Part shown: positions 22,303 to 31,689 of the stretch, piece by piece | Layout of the letters: each line of letters opens with the position of its first letter | Position numbering within the stretch: position 1 is the first letter of the stretch | Assembly (NCBI RefSeq): GCF_023898865.1 | Contig: NZ_JAGSOV010000012.1 | Location: 1 to 35,438 of the forward strand | DNA length: 35,438 nt | DNA from: Pseudonocardia humida | GTDB taxonomy: Bacteria; Actinomycetota; Actinomycetes; Mycobacteriales; Pseudonocardiaceae | Reading direction: 5' to 3' | The notes under the pieces: model-generated | The model's input: the letters and a program-made list of their open reading frames with translations, nothing else | Told to the model about the DNA's origin: nothing | Databases searched by the model: none | Made by a program: the position numbers and the translations under genes

Positions 22303-22509
22303 ATGGTGGACTTCAACCAGGCCAAGAACTTCATCGACCAGCACGACGAGCAGGTCGACCAGGCGCTCGACAAGGGAGGCGACACCGCCAAGGGGCGCTT
22401 CGCCGGCCACGACGAGCAGATCGACCAGGGGGTCGACAAGGCCCAGCAGTTCACCGGCGGGCGCGACACCACCGCCCCCGAGGAGCAGCCCCCGCCGCTT
22501 CCCTCCTGA
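22303..22509 (+). CDS. MT0933-family antitoxin-like protein, copy 1
   Basis: 68 aa. VDFNQAKNFIDQHDEQVDQA matches the MT0933 'antitoxin' family, small helical acidic actinobacterial proteins. It contains an internal repeat: HDEQVDQALDKGGD and HDEQIDQGVDKAQQ, 22 residues apart. The C-terminal tail is Pro-rich and disordered-looking. No toxin gene is adjacent, so the antitoxin name is by family only; a general stress or nucleoid-related role is equally possible. Forty bp after lldD, perhaps cotranscribed. No strong ribosome site. Confidence 0.8.
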   Translation: MVDFNQAKNFIDQHDEQVDQALDKGGDTAKGRFAGHDEQIDQGVDKAQQFTGGRDTTAPEEQPPPLPS

Positions 22510-22525
22510 GCCCACCGGCTCGACT

Positions 22526-22569
22526 GCGCCCTTCGCCCGTGCGGCATCAGCCGAACGGGCGAGGGGCGC
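22526..22569 (+). terminator. Strong hairpin between the two antitoxin-like genes
   Basis: Fifteen-base arms (22526–22540, 22555–22569) with one T·G wobble, then a mismatch, then CGGC-atca-GCCG at the tip. It lies 17 bp past the first gene's stop, so it may end the lldD transcript or stabilise it. Confidence 0.65.
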
Positions 22570-22607
22570 GTTGGTGTGCCCGGGGCGGGGGGTGGGAGGC
22601 TCCGCCC

Positions 22608-22823
22608 ATGGACTTCATCAACAAGGCCAAGGACTTCATCGACAAGCACGACGAGCAGGTCGACCAGGCGCTGGACAAGGCGGGCGACTTCGCCAAGACC
22701 AGGTTCGCGGGCCACGACCAGCAGATCGACCAGGCCGTCGACAAGGCCCAGGAGTTCACCGGCCAGGGCGACACGACCCGCCCCGCCGCTCCCCGGACCA
22801 CTCCTCCGCCCCCGCCCGCCTGA
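22608..22823 (+). CDS. MT0933-family antitoxin-like protein, copy 2
   Basis: 71 aa. Paralogue of the gene at 22303: MDFINKAKDFIDKHDEQVDQ at the start and the same two internal HDxQ[VI]DQA[LV]DKA repeats, then a Pro-rich tail. About 75% identical by eye over the first 50 residues. ATG 22608 has GGGAGG at 22593–22598; the in-frame extension to 22539 runs through the hairpin and is rejected. No toxin partner. Confidence 0.82.
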   Translation: MDFINKAKDFIDKHDEQVDQALDKAGDFAKTRFAGHDQQIDQAVDKAQEFTGQGDTTRPAAPRTTPPPPPA

Positions 22824-22831
22824 CCATCGAG

Positions 22832-22847
22832 CCCCCGTGGGCGGGGG
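22832..22847. terminator. Hairpin between convergent genes
   Basis: CCCCC-gtgggc-GGGGG in the 27-bp gap between the second antitoxin-like gene and the crotonase gene. Short, likely bidirectional. Confidence 0.35.
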
Positions 22848-22850
22848 AGG

Positions 22851-23549
22851 TCAGGAGCGGGCGGCGACCAGTTCGGAGATGCCTGCGCGCAGCTCGTCCA
22901 GGACGTCGGCGCGGGCGCGCAGCTTCGTCGCCCGGTGCCCCTCGGCGTCCAGGCCGCTCGCCGCGGCGGCCGCCCAGCCACGGGCCGTGGCCGGCAGCGC
23001 GTCGGGCTCGACGACCTCGTGCAGGAACCCCGCGACCTTCGCCTCCCGGGGCCCGTAGACGGCGGCCGTGACGGCGGCGCGGTCGGCCTCGGAGGGCGTG
23101 AGCCGGTAGCGCAGGATCGCCAGCGCCGCGCTCGGGACGCTGAGCCCGATGGCCACCTCGTTCGCCGTGTACCGCGACGGCGCCGCGACCCCGATCCGCA
23201 GGTCGGCGGACAGGAGCAGGAACGCGCCCATCGCGACGGCGTGCCCGGGCGCGGCCGCCACCACCGGGCGCGGGAACGACAGCACGCGCTCGGCCAGCTC
23301 GAAGCCGGCCCGGACCATGGCCAGCGCGGCCGCCGGGTCGCCGCCGCGGATGACCCGCAGGTCGAACCCGCCGGAGAAGACGCCCCGCCGCCCGGTGAGC
23401 AGCACCGCGGCCCCGTCGGACTCCGCTTGGTCGAACGCGGCGCCGACGTCGCCGAGCATCCCCACGGACAGCGCGTTGACCTTGCCGTCGTCCATGGTGA
23501 TGGTGGCGACGCCGTCGTCACCGAGCTCGTAGCCCACACGGTTACCCAT
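22851..23549 (-). CDS. Crotonase/enoyl-CoA hydratase family protein
   Basis: 232 aa. Crotonase fold: VATITMDDGKVNALSVGM, then LTGRRGVFSGGFDLRVI (oxyanion-hole loop and CoA site), GHAVAMGAFLLLSADLRIG, and NEVAIGLSVP. Of the two catalytic Glu of enoyl-CoA hydratase, the second (in NEV) is present, but the position of the first (GGGCE in the rat enzyme) is Phe in GAFLLL. It may therefore not be a hydratase; crotonase relatives include isomerases and thioesterases. Start ATG 23549 assumed; no ribosome site is visible, and GTG 23537 is an alternative. Confidence 0.88.
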   Translation of the reverse strand: MGNRVGYELGDDGVATITMDDGKVNALSVGMLGDVGAAFDQAESDGAAVLLTGRRGVFSGGFDLRVIRGGDPAAALAMVRAGFELAERVLSFPRPVVAAAPGHAVAMGAFLLLSADLRIGVAAPSRYTANEVAIGLSVPSAALAILRYRLTPSEADRAAVTAAVYGPREAKVAGFLHEVVEPDALPATARGWAAAAASGLDAEGHRATKLRARADVLDELRAGISELVAARS

Positions 23550-23627
23550 GGGTAGCTGTGTAATCGAGCGGTGTCCCCGAATCAAGATCCGGTCGCGGTG
23601 GCCGCCCGGTACCCGGCGCTCGCGAGC

Positions 23628-24005
23628 TCACGCGGCCGGCAGGTCGAGCAGGATCTCGACGTCGGTGATGGTGCTGGAGTCGCGCTGGTGGTGCACGCCG
23701 ACGGCGCCCGCGGTGCGGGCGCCGCGGATGTTGCGGGCGCTGTCGTCGACCACGACGCACTCGCCCGGCGCCCGCCCGAGCATCGCCGCGACCCTGCGGT
23801 AGACCTCCGGGTCGGGCTTGCGCACCCCGATCGCCGGGCCGAGCACGAGCACGTCGAACAGCTCGGCGCAGTCGTCCGGGACGGCGGGGGCGTCGGTCAC
23901 CAGCGCTGTCGACACGCCGGCCGCGCGCGCCCTGCGGACGAGGTCGAGCAGGTCGGGTCCCCGGTCGAGCACCCCCGCGTAGTCCATCACCAGCGCACGC
24001 TGCAC
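23628..24005 (-). CDS. Small HAD-like hydrolase
   Basis: 125 aa. Motif I is VMDYAGVLD: nucleophile Asp8 is present, but the usual second Asp (DxD) is Ala10. Motif II is LVTDAP (Thr), motif III RKPDPEVY (Lys) and motif IV VVVDDSARNIRGARTAG. There is almost no cap: motif II follows about 27 residues after motif I, so this is far shorter than the 200–230 aa HAD-IA enzymes. DxA/DxG forms occur in phosphonatases and other HADs. Substrate unknown. GTG 24005 is preceded at leaderless spacing by TAGCGT. Confidence 0.8.
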   Translation of the reverse strand: MQRALVMDYAGVLDRGPDLLDLVRRARAAGVSTALVTDAPAVPDDCAELFDVLVLGPAIGVRKPDPEVYRRVAAMLGRAPGECVVVDDSARNIRGARTAGAVGVHHQRDSSTITDVEILLDLPAA

Positions 24006-24012
24006 CGACCCG

Positions 24013-24018
24013 ACGCTA
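24013..24018 (-). promoter_or_regulatory. −10 element of leaderless HAD transcript
   Basis: TAGCGT on the minus strand, first base 13 nt before GTG 24005, inside the 29-bp gap after the MarR gene. Confidence 0.45.
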
Positions 24019-24034
24019 CCCGCGCCGGGAGCGA

Positions 24035-24484
24035 TCACGGGCCCGCCCGGTCGTCCAGCGCGGCGAGCACCGCCAGCAGGTAGTCGCGCACGGGCCCGGC
24101 GTGCTGGGGCGGCGGGACGGGCAGCAGCGCCGGCAGCTCCGCCGCCACCGCCGCCGTCGCCCGGCGCAGCCGTTCCCGGCCCGCGGCGGTGAGCGCGAGC
24201 CGCACGACCCGCCGGTCGCGCCGGTCGCGCGCCCGCCCGATCGAGCCGGCCTCCTCCAGCGCGTCCACGACCGGGGTGAGCGTGGCCGGCGTCCGGCCCA
24301 GCAGCGCCGCCAGCTCCCGGTGCGAGAGCCCGTCGCGGCGGTCGAGCTGGTCGAGCAGGGCGAGCGCGGTCGGGCTCAGGCCGTGATCGGCCAGCAGCGA
24401 CCGGTGGCAGCGGGCCGCGGCGGCCCCGGCGCGGGGCAGCAGCACCTCCCACGGGAGCGCGGTCGCATCGTCCGCTTCGGACAC
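24035..24484 (-). CDS. MarR family transcriptional regulator
   Basis: 149 aa. Winged-helix core: LSPTALALLDQLDRRDGLSH, ELAALLGRTPATLTPVVDAL (recognition helix), EEAGSIGRARDRRDRRVVRL (the wing with the DxRDRR signature), then the C-terminal dimerisation helices. GTG 24484 is preferred to ATG 24505 because TACGGT (24491–24496) stands 12 nt upstream, the leaderless pattern, and the 31-bp palindrome at 24493–24523 then lies over the promoter and not within the gene. Ligand unknown. Likely autoregulated and possibly controlling the HAD gene downstream and the divergent Rv3235-like gene. Confidence 0.92.
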   Translation of the reverse strand: MSEADDATALPWEVLLPRAGAAAARCHRSLLADHGLSPTALALLDQLDRRDGLSHRELAALLGRTPATLTPVVDALEEAGSIGRARDRRDRRVVRLALTAAGRERLRRATAAVAAELPALLPVPPPQHAGPVRDYLLAVLAALDDRAGP

Positions 24485-24490
24485 GGCGTC

Positions 24491-24496
24491 ACCGTA
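24491..24496 (-). promoter_or_regulatory. −10 element of leaderless marR transcript
   Basis: TACGGT on the minus strand, first base 12 nt before GTG 24484. It overlaps the outer arm of the palindrome at 24493–24523. Confidence 0.5.
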
Positions 24497-24523
24497 CGCC
24501 GCCATACCGTATGGCCACGTACG
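24493..24523. promoter_or_regulatory. 31-bp palindromic MarR operator
   Basis: Centred on 24508: inner GCCATAC-C-GTATGGC is perfect, and CGTACG hexamers stand symmetrically outside it, so 13 of 15 base pairs match. It covers the predicted marR −10 and the region upstream, the normal position for MarR autorepression. Confidence 0.75.
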
Positions 24524-24571
24524 AATCGGTTCTCCCGCTGCCACGGGCACCCGAGGTGCACCTTCTTCGGC

Positions 24572-25057
24572 ATGACCGTGCTGCAGGAACCACCGCTCCT
24601 CGCCCCACCGGTCCCGCCCGGCGCGGTGCACGTCCGCCGGGCCGGCTACGAACCCGAACCGGGCGAGGCCACCGCCTCCCCGCCCCTCCCGCCGCCGCTG
24701 CCCGCGGTGCCGACCGAGGACGTCATCACCACGGCCCAGGCCAGCGCCGCCCACCGCGAGCTCGTCCCGGTGCTGCGGATCGTCATCGAGGTCCTCGACG
24801 GCCGCCGCCCACCCGCCCACCTGGACGCCGCGGCCGACCCGAGCGTGCTGCGCTACTGGCGGGCCGCCCGCGAGGTGCGCCGCACCGGCACGCCAACCCG
24901 CCTCGGCCGGATGCGGGTGTGCCTGCCCGCCCCGGGCGTGGCCGAGGTGGCGGCGGTGTGCACGGTCGACGGACGGGTGCGGGCGCTCGCGGCCCGGTTC
25001 GAGCGGGGCGGCACGGGGTTGCGGGGATGGCGGTGGACCGCGGTGCGGCTCGGGTGA
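24572..25057 (+). CDS. Rv3235 family protein
   Basis: 161 aa. A Pro-rich N-terminal third is followed by a conserved domain: VITTAQASAAHRELVPVLRI, VIEVLDGRRPPAHLDAA, PSVLRYWRAARE, and a strand-rich end with RMRVCLPAPGVAEVAAVCT and VRALAARFE. This is the family found next to secA1 across actinobacteria (Rv3235 in M. tuberculosis), of unknown function; position suggests a link to the Sec system, which is inference. ATG 24572 is chosen; GAGGTG lies about 13 nt upstream, rather far. Confidence 0.85.
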   Translation: MTVLQEPPLLAPPVPPGAVHVRRAGYEPEPGEATASPPLPPPLPAVPTEDVITTAQASAAHRELVPVLRIVIEVLDGRRPPAHLDAAADPSVLRYWRAAREVRRTGTPTRLGRMRVCLPAPGVAEVAAVCTVDGRVRALAARFERGGTGLRGWRWTAVRLG

Positions 25058-25088
25058 GGCACCCGGGCGAGGTGCTCAGGAACCGCCG

Positions 25089-25116
25089 GAGGCCGGAGCC
25101 CTGGGGCTCCGGCCTC
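25089..25116. terminator. Bidirectional terminator between Rv3235-like gene and secA
   Basis: GAGGCCGGAGCC-ctgg-GGCTCCGGCCTC, 12 perfect pairs with a tetraloop, in the 83-bp gap between two convergent genes. Confidence 0.75.
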
Positions 25117-25140
25117 GGTGGTCGTGCTGCGGGATCGCGG

Positions 25141-28113
<2,973 letters not shown>

Positions 28114-28214
28114 GGGTCGACCTCATTCACGATCAGCGGGTCCAGCTCGGGTTCGGGGGGTCTTGCCGGCCACCAGGGTAGCGAAGCGGCCGGAGCCCCA
28201 CGGTTCAACGCCGA

Positions 28215-28255
28215 AGGGGCGGCAACCGTTCCGGTCGGAATCGGTCGCCGCCCCT
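28215..28255 (-). terminator. Terminator hairpin between hpf and secA
   Basis: AGGGGCGGC (28215–28223) pairs with GCCGCCCCT (28247–28255), with further internal pairing ACCG/CGGT and TTCC/GGAA around a small loop. Situated 22 bp after the hpf stop. Confidence 0.7.
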
Positions 28256-28276
28256 CACGGGCGCCGGCGCGCGGGA

Positions 28277-28924
28277 TCAGTGCGTCAGGCTGATCACCCC
28301 GTAGTCGTAGCCCTTGCGCCGGTAGACGACGCACGGCTTGCCGCTCTCGGCGTCGGAGAACAGGTAGAAGTCGTGCCCGACCAGCTCCATCTTGGCCAGG
28401 GCCTCGTCGACGCTCATGGGGGCGTCGGTGTGCGCCTTGCGGCGGACCACCCGACCGGGGATGGGATCGGGGTCGAGGTCCTCGTAGTGCGAGCGGGGAG
28501 AGGGGATCGTCCCGTCGGCGGCGTCGACCGGGATGTCGTCGAGCTCGGCGACCACGGGCGGCGCCTCGTCCAGCACCGCGGTCGAGCCGCCGCGCGCCAC
28601 CGTGACGCGGGCGCGCTTGCCGTTGATCCGGCGGCGGTCGTGCGAGCGCCGCAGCTGGGACTCGAGCTTGGCGATCGCCGCGTCGAGCGCGCCGTAGAAG
28701 TCCTGGGCGCAGGCCTCGGCGCGGGCCACGCCTTCGCAGCCGCGGCCGGTGATCTCGACCCGTTGGCAGTTCTTGAGCTGGCGACGGTTGCGCTCGTGGA
28801 ACAGCTCCACCTCCATGCCGACCATCCGGTGGTCGTAGCGTTCAAGGCGAGCGACCTTCTCCGCGACATGGATCCGGAAATGATCCGGAACCTCGACGTT
28901 ACGGCCGGTGACAACGATCTCCAC
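28277..28924 (-). CDS. hpf: Long-form ribosome hibernation promoting factor
   Basis: 215 aa, the length of the long form. N-terminal domain (1–105) is the RaiA/YfiA beta-alpha-beta-beta-beta-alpha fold (VVTGRNVEVPDHFRIHVAEKV … AIAKLESQLRRSHDRR) that occupies the 30S decoding centre. A variable acidic linker follows, then the C-terminal dimerisation domain (MSVDEALAKMELVGHDFYLF, YRRKGYDYGVISL) that joins two 70S into 100S ribosomes. GTG 28924 has GAGGGAAG just upstream. Counterpart of Rv3241c beside secA1. Confidence 0.95.
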   Translation of the reverse strand: MEIVVTGRNVEVPDHFRIHVAEKVARLERYDHRMVGMEVELFHERNRRQLKNCQRVEITGRGCEGVARAEACAQDFYGALDAAIAKLESQLRRSHDRRRINGKRARVTVARGGSTAVLDEAPPVVAELDDIPVDAADGTIPSPRSHYEDLDPDPIPGRVVRRKAHTDAPMSVDEALAKMELVGHDFYLFSDAESGKPCVVYRRKGYDYGVISLTH

Positions 28925-29082
28925 GCAGACTTCCCTCGCTTCCCGCGTCGGGTTGACGGTGCGATGCGCCCGGGGGGAACTGACCCGCCCCGGCGCTCGA
29001 TCGGTGGGGGTCCCTCCTGATTGATGGCTCGGGGATGCGGAGCACCGTAACGTGCATCACGGTTCGGCAACAGTCCTGACCG

Positions 29083-29095
29083 CGGGGTAACCCCG
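29083..29095. other. Short perfect palindrome in the hpf upstream region
   Basis: CGGGGT-A-ACCCCG, in the 241-bp gap between hpf and comF. It could end comF transcription or bind a regulator. Elsewhere in the gap TACGGT (29044–29049, minus strand) is a possible hpf −10 with TTGCCG (29065–29070) 15 nt before it; this is weak. Confidence 0.3.
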
Positions 29096-29165
29096 ACCTG
29101 ATGCATGCGACGGATGGTCTAGCAAGCAGGTCCGGCCAGCGCTAAAATCCGGACATTTCGCAAGA

Positions 29166-29828
29166 TCATCTGGCTCGGCCGGTCGCGTCGCAGAGCACCA
29201 GAGCCGCCCGGGCCGACACCCCGGACCGAGCCAGCGCCGACCGGCATTCCCGCAGCGTGGCACCGGTGGTGACGATGTCGTCGACGATCAGCGAACGATC
29301 ATCGACCGGGGGTAATCGGCCGCTCACGATCGAGACGCGCCCGCGCAGGTTGACGGCCCGTTGTGCGGCGTCGAGGCCCACCGAGTCCTGGACGCGCCGG
29401 TCGAGGCGCAGCGAATGCGCTACCCGGACGTTGGAACATTGCGCTGAAAGCGCGCGGCACAGTCGCAGAACGTGATCGCCCCCGCGGGCCCGCGCGGCCG
29501 CCGGCCGCGAGGGCGCGGGCACGAGCCACGTGGGCCCCGGACCGCCCGGGGGCGCGAGGTCGTGCAGCGGTCCGGCCAGCAGCGCGGCCAGCGGACGGGC
29601 CAGGTCGCGCCGGCCGCGCTCCTTGTAGCGGAGCAGGGCGGCGCGCAGCGGGCCGGTGTAGCGCCCGGCCGCCAGCACCTGCGGCCCGCCCGGCAGGTGC
29701 GCGGCGGCTGGAGGGCCCAACGCGCGCCCGCACGGGCCGCACCACGGCGGCTCGGGGCCGCCGCAGGCGGCGCAGTCGGAGGGGAGGACGAGGTCGACGA
29801 GGGCCTGACCGGCTCGGTGCAGTCGCAT
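29166..29828 (-). CDS. comF: ComF family phosphoribosyltransferase-like protein
   Basis: 220 aa. N-terminal zinc-ribbon-like Cys cluster (CAACGG and CGPCGR), LLRYKERGRRDLARPLAALL, then a type I phosphoribosyltransferase domain with LIVDDIVTTGATLRECRSAL, the PRPP-binding motif (near residue 175). In naturally competent bacteria ComF helps DNA uptake or processing; in actinobacteria the role is not settled. Start ATG 29828 (MRLHRAGQALVDLVLPSDC) fits the family; the in-frame start at 29888 would run over a DnaA box. Two DnaA boxes lie 51–77 bp upstream. Confidence 0.9.
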   Translation of the reverse strand: MRLHRAGQALVDLVLPSDCAACGGPEPPWCGPCGRALGPPAAAHLPGGPQVLAAGRYTGPLRAALLRYKERGRRDLARPLAALLAGPLHDLAPPGGPGPTWLVPAPSRPAAARARGGDHVLRLCRALSAQCSNVRVAHSLRLDRRVQDSVGLDAAQRAVNLRGRVSIVSGRLPPVDDRSLIVDDIVTTGATLRECRSALARSGVSARAALVLCDATGRAR

Positions 29829-29878
29829 GCCTCGAGAGTGGCCCGCGGCGCCGTCGACACCCCCGCCGTGATCCCGAG

Positions 29879-29887
29879 TTATCCACA
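29879..29887 (+). promoter_or_regulatory. DnaA box 1
   Basis: TTATCCACA, a perfect match to the general DnaA box consensus, in the lpqB–comF gap. Confidence 0.6.
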
Positions 29888-29896
29888 ACCGACGAG

Positions 29897-29905
29897 TAAT
29901 CCACA
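29897..29905 (+). promoter_or_regulatory. DnaA box 2
   Basis: TAATCCACA, one mismatch to TTATCCACA, same orientation as box 1 and 18 bp from it (start to start). Confidence 0.5.
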
Positions 29906-29961
29906 GGCCGGGCGCCCGTACTGGCGGAGCCGGCGCCGGACGCGTCAGCCTGGGTACGGCA

Positions 29962-31689
29962 TCAGCCCGGGTACAGGGGCACCGCGTCGGGGGCGCTGCC
30001 CAGCACCTGCCGCCACGCGGTCTGGTCGCCGAAGGCGAAGCTCCACACGCCGTTCTGGTCGGTCACCAGCAGCGGGCGGTTGGCGTTCGCGGCCACCGCG
30101 CTCAGCGGCGGCGTCAGGTTGTTGCCCACCACCTGCTGCAGGCCCAGCCCGTCCATCGTGGTCTGCGCGACGAGCAGGTCGGGGCCGCGGCTCACCGACA
30201 CCACCGAGTCGGCAGAGCCCCAGTCGGCGGTGATCACCTCACCGAGATCGAGAGGACGCAAGCGATGCACGTTGCGCAACGCCACCCCGCCGTCGACGCT
30301 GCGCGTCACGGCCGCGGTGTAGAGGCCTGTACCCACCACCGCCGCGACCCGCATCCCGTCGCGGGAGAGCCGCAGGTCGTTGATCGGACCGAGGTTCACC
30401 AGCTCCGCCGCGTCGACGCGGTCGGTGCGCGGCGGGGTCGTGGTGTCGGTCAGCACCCGGGTGACCAGCCTGCCGTCCAGCACGGTCCAGACCTCGGTGC
30501 CGCTGGGGGCCCAGGTGGGGCGGGTCATCGTGGCGGCGTCGAGGGAGGTGGGGATGAGGCTCGGGTCGGCGACGCCGCCGATGAGCAGGGCCCGCCTGCT
30601 GCCCTGCCGGGCGACCAGCGCGAGGCGCTGGCTGTCGAGCGAGAGCGCGGCCGACTCGACGTCCTGGCTGCCGTCGCCGCTCGGACCGGGCAGCGGGGCG
30701 CTGGGCTCGGGGCCGGTCAGCTGGCGCAGCCTGCCCCCGGAGACCACCAGCCCCTGCACGTCCTGGGCTGGCTGGGCCTCGGCGATCAGGTCGGCGACGT
30801 CGGTGCGGGTGAGGTCGGGGCGTTCGGCGATCAGCGGCTCGCCGTCCACCAGCAGCCGCACGCGCGCCACGTTGACCTCGGCCAGCGACAGCACCACCTG
30901 CGCGGCCAGCAGCCGGCGCCCGCTCGGGTCGAGCTCGCCGACACCGGTCAGGTCGACGACCAGCGCGCCGTCGGGGCTGACCGCCACGTTCGAGCGCAGC
31001 TCCGCCTCCGGCGGCAGCATGCTGACCGCGGCCCCGAGCAGCGCGGTCGAGGGGCCGCGCAGCAGCAGGTCGGCCACCCGGGCCGCCTGCGCCCTGGCCG
31101 GCACGCTGGGCACGTACCGCAGGTCGGACACGACCAACCTGCGCACCGGGTCCACGAACCAGGTGCGCACCGAGCGGTAGTTGTCGCGGAAGATCGTCAG
31201 CGGCACGACGACACCGTCGGGCAGCCCGGCGATGCGCCACTGCCCGTCGCGGCGCACCACGGTGACGTCCTGCTGGAAGCTCGCCTGGTTGGGCTCGAAC
31301 ACCCCGGATCCGGAGACCCGGCCGATGGCGGTGCCGCGGATGCGGATGGTGGTCGCGTCGGCGGAGTTGGGCGCGCCCGGCGTGGGGACGGTGTCGAACT
31401 GGCCGTCGAGCACGGTGAGCCCGGTGCCGTCGTCCCAGCCCGCGGCCTCGTCGGCCAGGAAGCGCCGCGCCGAGCCGTGCCGGTCGGAGCTGCTGCCGGA
31501 GGCCAGGACGAAGTCGCGGACCAGGTCGAGCGGGTTGCTGCCGTCGACCGGGCCGGCCGCCGGGGCCTGCTCGGCCTCTCCGGTGCGGCCGAGCACCTTG
31601 ACCGGGGAGGAGTCCGGGACGGTGGCGCAGGAGGCGAGCGCCAGCGCGGCCAGCAAGGCCGCCGCCAGCCGCCCGATCCGGCGGTTCAC
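29962..31689 (-). CDS. lpqB: Lipoprotein LpqB, accessory to MtrAB
   Basis: 575 aa. Signal peptide with lipobox LASC (Cys21), so anchored to the outer face of the membrane. An N-terminal GerMN-type domain (about 200–330, including DLTGVGELDPSGRRLLAAQ) is followed by a beta-propeller-like domain to the C-terminus. In mycobacteria LpqB binds the extracellular part of MtrB and modulates MtrA phosphorylation. GTG 31689 overlaps the mtrB stop (GTGA, 31686–31689), so the genes are coupled, the order conserved from M. tuberculosis. Confidence 0.95.
   Translation of the reverse strand: MNRRIGRLAAALLAALALASCATVPDSSPVKVLGRTGEAEQAPAAGPVDGSNPLDLVRDFVLASGSSSDRHGSARRFLADEAAGWDDGTGLTVLDGQFDTVPTPGAPNSADATTIRIRGTAIGRVSGSGVFEPNQASFQQDVTVVRRDGQWRIAGLPDGVVVPLTIFRDNYRSVRTWFVDPVRRLVVSDLRYVPSVPARAQAARVADLLLRGPSTALLGAAVSMLPPEAELRSNVAVSPDGALVVDLTGVGELDPSGRRLLAAQVVLSLAEVNVARVRLLVDGEPLIAERPDLTRTDVADLIAEAQPAQDVQGLVVSGGRLRQLTGPEPSAPLPGPSGDGSQDVESAALSLDSQRLALVARQGSRRALLIGGVADPSLIPTSLDAATMTRPTWAPSGTEVWTVLDGRLVTRVLTDTTTPPRTDRVDAAELVNLGPINDLRLSRDGMRVAAVVGTGLYTAAVTRSVDGGVALRNVHRLRPLDLGEVITADWGSADSVVSVSRGPDLLVAQTTMDGLGLQQVVGNNLTPPLSAVAANANRPLLVTDQNGVWSFAFGDQTAWRQVLGSAPDAVPLYPG

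Noticed and set aside
22510..22607. A toxin gene to pair with the MT0933-type antitoxins
   Set aside because: No ORF here or flanking lldD or the crotonase gene resembles a toxin.
29046..29061. CRP-like palindrome CGTAA-N6-TCACG upstream of hpf
   Set aside because: One half-site departs from GTGA/TCAC; too weak to claim when better sites are present at whiB1.
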